A DNA stretch of 64,000 nucleotides, taken from contig JANYDA010000004.1 in assembly GCA_025360005.1 (NCBI GenBank), positions 1 to 64,000 of the forward strand, read 5' to 3'. Source of the DNA: Fibrobacteria bacterium (GTDB lineage: Bacteria > Fibrobacterota > Fibrobacteria > UBA11236). Shown here piece after piece: positions 60,257-64,000 of the stretch (within the stretch, counting starts at the first letter, position 1; every line of letters begins with the position of its first letter). Below the pieces are notes generated by a model. That model did not search any database. It saw nothing but the letters and a program-made list of their open reading frames with translations, and was not told the DNA's origin. The translations under genes were made by a program, and so were the position numbers.

Positions 60257-61555
60257 TCAGGCCTTCAACGGTTTCATCGCCGGATCATCCGCGGCCGCGG
60301 TCTCTTCGGATTTATGCGCGGTCAGCGGGGATAGAGGATCCATGCGCATCCATGCGAAGACGGCAAGCACGGACAACGCCGCGCAGGTATAGAAGAAGGG
60401 GACATTGCTCTGGGTCCACTCCTTCAGGTATGGGAAAGCGATGATGGTGATGAATGCGCCCAGGTTCCCGGCCATGTTCATCATTCCCGAAACCACGCCG
60501 GAATTCTCGCGGCCGATATCGATGCAGAAAGCCCAGGACGGGCTCAATGTCATGTCCGCCCCGAACACGGCCAAGGACATGAATGCGATGGCCCAACCTA
60601 CCGAGTCGGTCTGGGTCACCAGGATTATTCCCAGGGCCGAGAGCAGGAATCCAAGCATGGCCGGGACCTTGCGGGATCGGCTGCGCCGTCCGGCTTTGAA
60701 GAACCAATCGACCAGGATCCCGGAAGCCACGTTCCCCAAGGCTCCCGCCAGCAAGGGAATGGAGCTGTATAATCCGGCGCTGACGCCGTCCAGCGCGAAG
60801 CGTTCTTTGATGTACGGGAACATCCAGGTCAGGGTGAAGTAGAAAGTGAAATTGCTGCAGACATATTGGAACATGGCAAGCCATACATTGGGGGATGAAA
60901 GCACTCTCCCGGCGGAGAGTTTGCTCCGGACCGCTGCGGGTTTTTGCCGGTTCTCCAGGATCAGCTTCAACTCATCGGCTCCCACCAGGGATGATTCTTC
61001 CGGTTTGTTGCGGAACAGCGCATACCAGATTATCGCGAACCCGATCCCGGAAAAACCCAATATCGCGAAAGTCATGCGCCAACCCGAATGGGCGATGAGG
61101 GCCGCCACCAAAGGCAATGCGAAAGCCGCGCCCACGCGCGAACCGGAAAAATTGATTCCCTGTACGATTCCCCGCTCCTTGATGGGGAACCAATTGAATG
61201 CGACTTTGGAGAGGGCGGGAAACGCCCCCGCTTCTCCGGCCCCGAATAGGAACCGGATTATCAGGATGGAGACGAATCCGAGGGAGGCGCCCGTGACCGC
61301 CGTGAGCAGCGACCAAATGGAGACGATGCCGGTGATGACCTTACGGGGTCCGAAGCGATCCGCCAGCCAGCCCGATGGCGTCTGGAACAAAGCATAGCCC
61401 AAGGTGAACACCGCCAAAACCCAACCGAACTCGGTTTTGCTCAATCCGAAATCCTTGCTGATGCCGTCCTTGGCGGCGGAGATGCAAGCCCGGTCGACGT
61501 ACAGGAGAACGGTGAGCAGGAAGGATGCGAGGGACAGGATTATGCGGAAAGGCAT
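60257..61555 (-). CDS. MFS transporter, anion:cation symporter (sugar-acid) type
   Basis: 432 residues with 12 predicted membrane segments. Conserved MFS loops are present: GWLADRFGPRKVITG between segments 2 and 3, and RFLFGAGEAGAFPALSKVAFNWFPIKERGIVQGINFSGSRVGAAF in segments 4-5 (ACS family, as in hexuronate, glucarate and tartrate carriers). The C-terminus is Lys/Ala-rich. It is the last gene of a three-gene operon with an oxidoreductase and a four-carbon acid-sugar kinase, so a sugar acid is the likely substrate. The exact compound is not predictable. Confidence 0.85.
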   Translation of the reverse strand: MPFRIILSLASFLLTVLLYVDRACISAAKDGISKDFGLSKTEFGWVLAVFTLGYALFQTPSGWLADRFGPRKVITGIVSIWSLLTAVTGASLGFVSILIIRFLFGAGEAGAFPALSKVAFNWFPIKERGIVQGINFSGSRVGAAFALPLVAALIAHSGWRMTFAILGFSGIGFAIIWYALFRNKPEESSLVGADELKLILENRQKPAAVRSKLSAGRVLSSPNVWLAMFQYVCSNFTFYFTLTWMFPYIKERFALDGVSAGLYSSIPLLAGALGNVASGILVDWFFKAGRRSRSRKVPAMLGFLLSALGIILVTQTDSVGWAIAFMSLAVFGADMTLSPSWAFCIDIGRENSGVVSGMMNMAGNLGAFITIIAFPYLKEWTQSNVPFFYTCAALSVLAVFAWMRMDPLSPLTAHKSEETAAADDPAMKPLKA

Positions 61556-61570
61556 GGGAACTCCCGCGGT

Positions 61571-62596
61571 TCAGGTGACATCGACTGGCACGCGCGTTTC
61601 GGCGGAACGGTAGATCGCTTCCTGGACGTCCAGGTTTCTCAGATAGGCCGGACCGTCGGTTTCGGAGGGAACGCCGGCGAGGATGGATTGGATGAAATGC
61701 TTTTGGGCGGCATGGGCGCAATCGCCGGCGAAACCGTTTCGGCTGGGATGATAGGCATGCTCCTGCTCGGTTCCACCCAACTTCTGGACCGTCATCCTCC
61801 CATCCCCGTAAAGGCGGATGCAACCCTTGCGGCCTTCCACCAGAAAGTCCCCGAAGGTATAGCGCGGCTCCTTGCAATTGGATTCGTTGTAGCGGTTCGC
61901 ATCGTAGTACCCAACCGGACCGCCCTTGAATTCAAAAGCGACGAAACCGCAATCCTCGCCCCGGATATCCCGGTTGAGCTTGCGCAGTTGGGCATACACG
62001 CGCGATACGTCCCCGGCAAGGTACCTGAAGGTATCGATGAAATGGACCCCGGTCTCGAAGATGAGCAATTGCGGCATGGTCCGGAAATACGGTTGCCGTT
62101 CCAGGTAGGCGTCGGGCTGCCATCCGTCCCCCATGCGCATGCGGAAATTGAAGGTGTGCAACTCTCCGATGGCGTCCGCATCCAGGAGCCTCTTGATTTC
62201 CCGATGCCATGGCTGGAAACGGAAATTCTCATGCACGCTCACCCTCACTCCGGCCTTTTCCACATAGGCCACCAACTCCCGCGCCTCGGTTTTGGTGGGG
62301 GCCAGCGCCTTTTGGCAGATGATTTCCACCTTCCTGTCCGCCGCGATCCTGCAATACTCTAAGTGGGTTTCGGGCGGAGTGATGATATCGACGAAATCCG
62401 GTTTCTCCCGATCCAGCATCTCGGCGAAATCGGCATAGACGCGTTTGATTCCCCACTCGCTCGCGACGGAACGGCCTTTTTCAAGGGACCGATTGCATAC
62501 CGCGGCGATTTCCACCTCCGGGATGCGCGACCATCCATCATAATGGAATTTGCTGAAGTAACCCGTGCCCACGGTAACGCCCCGCAACTTGGCCAT
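61571..62596 (-). CDS. Gfo/Idh/MocA-family oxidoreductase
   Basis: 341 residues. The NAD(P) site is GVTVGTGYFSKFHYDGWSRIPEVEIAAVCNRS near the N-terminus, followed by FVDIITPPETHLEYCRIAADRKVEIICQKALAPT (the EKP-like KALAP segment) and a C-terminal domain with HFIDTFRYLAGDVSRVYAQLRK. All fit the family. The substrate is a sugar or sugar acid. The start at ATG 62596 has AAGGAG 9 bases upstream; the ATG at 62602 overlaps the kinase stop as ATGA and is an alternative. It lies between the MFS and kinase genes. Confidence 0.87.
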   Translation of the reverse strand: MAKLRGVTVGTGYFSKFHYDGWSRIPEVEIAAVCNRSLEKGRSVASEWGIKRVYADFAEMLDREKPDFVDIITPPETHLEYCRIAADRKVEIICQKALAPTKTEARELVAYVEKAGVRVSVHENFRFQPWHREIKRLLDADAIGELHTFNFRMRMGDGWQPDAYLERQPYFRTMPQLLIFETGVHFIDTFRYLAGDVSRVYAQLRKLNRDIRGEDCGFVAFEFKGGPVGYYDANRYNESNCKEPRYTFGDFLVEGRKGCIRLYGDGRMTVQKLGGTEQEHAYHPSRNGFAGDCAHAAQKHFIQSILAGVPSETDGPAYLRNLDVQEAIYRSAETRVPVDVT

Positions 62597-62598
62597 AT

Positions 62599-64000
62599 TC
62601 ATCTGCTCCTTGTAAGGATCCGGTAGGCTTCCAAAAGCGCGCTTTCGCTTCCGACGTTCCCGGGGAAAATGCAATAAGGCATACCTGGAAACCTGGCTTC
62701 CGTTCCCAAGCTCCAAACCGGCACTCCGGGCAGCAATTGGCCCAGGACCATTGCCCGCTTGACTCCCAGCGACTTGGTGGCGATGTCGCTGGAAGTGATT
62801 CCGCCTTTGGCGATCAGGAACCTGGGCTTGACGCGAATGGCGGAAACGATGTCCACCAGGAGACGGGACACTGCATTTCCGTATTCCAGATTTTCAGCCG
62901 CCCCCGCCTTCCGCACCTGATTGCGGCTGGTATACACGATAACGTCGAGGCCTTTGCCGAGCGCGCTCTCGGCGGCGCCGGTAATGCGGCGGACCTGCAA
63001 TTCGGCCGGTTCGGCTTGCTCGCCCGGCGCCACATCCAATTCCAGCGCGGGAATGCCGGCCCGTTCCCGCAGGTAGGCGAGTTGCAGCGTGGATTTAGGC
63101 ACGTATGAGCCGACCACAATCAACCCACCGTTGGCGGACGCGTCCCGCGATTCCGCCGGACTCCAGTCGCCGCGGGCCTTTATTCCCGCATAGCTTCTCA
63201 CAAAGGACGCTCCCGTGCGGTACAGGAAAGCCTTTCCCGAACGCTCCGCATGCCGGAATGCACGCGAAACGATTTCCAGATCAGAATAGGCAAAGGCATC
63301 TACGATTACGATTGATTGTCCCCGGATGGCGGATAGTGCCGCGAATACTCCTGCGACTCCGCCGCGCCGGATCATGGAAAGGGGGATCGATAGGATGTCC
63401 GAATCCCCTTTTTGGCCCTTGGATTTTTCCCGGACCCATTCGGACAAGCGCGAATGCTTGAATCCGAAGGAGGCATCCAGGGCGAAAGGCGTGTCCGCCA
63501 CCGGGATCAGTTCGTCCTTCTCGCGGACATAATGGATCCCGTCGACGGTGACGCGGCCGCCTTCGATGAAAGCCGGAATCAGGACCTGGATGGCGCCGGT
63601 TCCGTACAGGCTCGCTTCCAATAGATCCACCTCATGCGGGTAATGCCCGCGCAAGGTGCTGTCGCTTCTGCTCATCAGGCGAAAGCCCCGGCCGCATCGG
63701 GCCGCCGCCTCCCGGATGTTCGCGCCAATCAGGGTAGCCAGCTTTCCCGCCGTCCCCTCATCCAGGCTGCGGGAATTGGTGAGGATGAAGAAAACGGGAC
63801 TCTGGGCGCGGAGTTCCCCGGAAATGGCTTCCACGCTCCATTCCGTGATCACGGGCACGCTATGAACGGTCTGGGTTCCGGTGGGATCGTCATCGAGGAC
63901 GATGATGGAGATATCGGGGTCCTGTCCCTCGCCGGATCCGGGAGGCAATGCCGATTCGGTTTCCGCCGGCAGGGATTTGCGCACCTCCTCGTACAACAGG
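62599..64000 (-). CDS. Four-carbon acid sugar kinase family protein (DUF1537), partial at window edge
   Basis: At least 465 residues, with the N-terminus probably beyond the window because the frame stays open through base 64000. Motifs are IIVLDDDPTGTQTVHSVPV near the N-terminus, MSRSDSTLRGHYPHEVDLL (the SDSTLRGxxxxE acid-sugar motif) and the C-terminal KGGITSSDIATKSLGVKRAMVLGQLLPGVPVW with FPGNVGSE (ATP-binding). These kinases phosphorylate threonate, erythronate and similar four-carbon sugar acids. Together with the MFS carrier and Gfo/Idh/MocA oxidoreductase it defines a sugar-acid catabolic operon. Confidence 0.88.
   Translation of the reverse strand, partial: LLYEEVRKSLPAETESALPPGSGEGQDPDISIIVLDDDPTGTQTVHSVPVITEWSVEAISGELRAQSPVFFILTNSRSLDEGTAGKLATLIGANIREAAARCGRGFRLMSRSDSTLRGHYPHEVDLLEASLYGTGAIQVLIPAFIEGGRVTVDGIHYVREKDELIPVADTPFALDASFGFKHSRLSEWVREKSKGQKGDSDILSIPLSMIRRGGVAGVFAALSAIRGQSIVIVDAFAYSDLEIVSRAFRHAERSGKAFLYRTGASFVRSYAGIKARGDWSPAESRDASANGGLIVVGSYVPKSTLQLAYLRERAGIPALELDVAPGEQAEPAELQVRRITGAAESALGKGLDVIVYTSRNQVRKAGAAENLEYGNAVSRLLVDIVSAIRVKPRFLIAKGGITSSDIATKSLGVKRAMVLGQLLPGVPVWSLGTEARFPGMPYCIFPGNVGSESALLEAYRILTRSR

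Noticed and set aside
60004-60444. 146-residue plus-strand frame overlapping the MFS gene end
   Set aside because: It lacks domain similarity and third-position bias and is antisense to a clear transporter gene.
1-64000. rRNA, tRNA and integrase genes
   Set aside because: None was recognised by eye. A tRNAscan or Infernal search would be needed to exclude small RNAs; the few intergenic gaps make many tRNAs unlikely.

Overview
The window is dense, GC-rich bacterial chromosome of Gram-negative type. Evidence for an outer membrane is a Wza-type export protein, TolQ/ExbD/TonB-like proteins and a GT9 (heptosyltransferase-type) enzyme. Phylum cannot be fixed from the sequence alone. Secreted DUF1080-like proteins, PilZ/EAL signalling, Agl/Glt-like motor genes and AT-rich intergenic repeats would suit Fibrobacterota/FCB or a myxobacteria-like lineage (inference, low confidence). 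No rRNA, tRNA or CRISPR array was recognised.

Layout. (1) 1-3815: a frameshifted secreted-protein remnant, then a methyltransferase / GT2 / GT87 operon. (2) 3900-5344: a decayed IS5/IS1182-like element abutting the hemE stop codon. (3) 5345-9763: housekeeping genes hemE, prmA, a polyprenyl diphosphate synthase and mltG. (4) 9815-24744, all on the minus strand: a Wzy-type exopolysaccharide locus with a Wza-like exporter, Wzc-like tyrosine autokinase, Wzx flippase, WbaP/ExoY-type initiating transferase, Wzy/ligase-like polymerase and seven further glycosyltransferases, mostly joined by 4-bp stop/start overlaps. (5) 24798-27559: directly upstream and collinear, one TolQ/ExbB protein, two ExbD proteins and an AgmX/TonB-like protein, a set resembling the Myxococcus Agl/Glt gliding motor. 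(6) 27875-36666: an SH3-like secreted protein, obgE, a BldC-like HTH protein, an NtrC-type regulator, a large protein with a degenerate GGDEF-like domain, a Ser/Thr kinase, an acidic-tailed protein and map. (7) 36812-46480: DEAD-box helicase, metG, cysG, then a lipid-linked sugar operon that includes a GT-C/GT2 fusion. (8) 46650-54506: a double zinc-finger-like protein, algH/yqgE and gltBD. (9) 54665-64000: secreted DUF1080- and DUF5005-like proteins, a PilZ-like protein, an EAL phosphodiesterase, and an MFS / Gfo-Idh-MocA / four-carbon acid-sugar kinase operon that runs off the window.

Working together: regions 4 and 5 look like one envelope machine in which polymer is made, flipped, polymerised and exported next to a proton-driven TolQ/ExbD motor. 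Only one of the two ExbD proteins keeps the membrane aspartate. The last 10 kb looks like scavenging of extracellular carbohydrate, with secreted sugar-binding or hydrolytic proteins followed by uptake and catabolism of a sugar acid.
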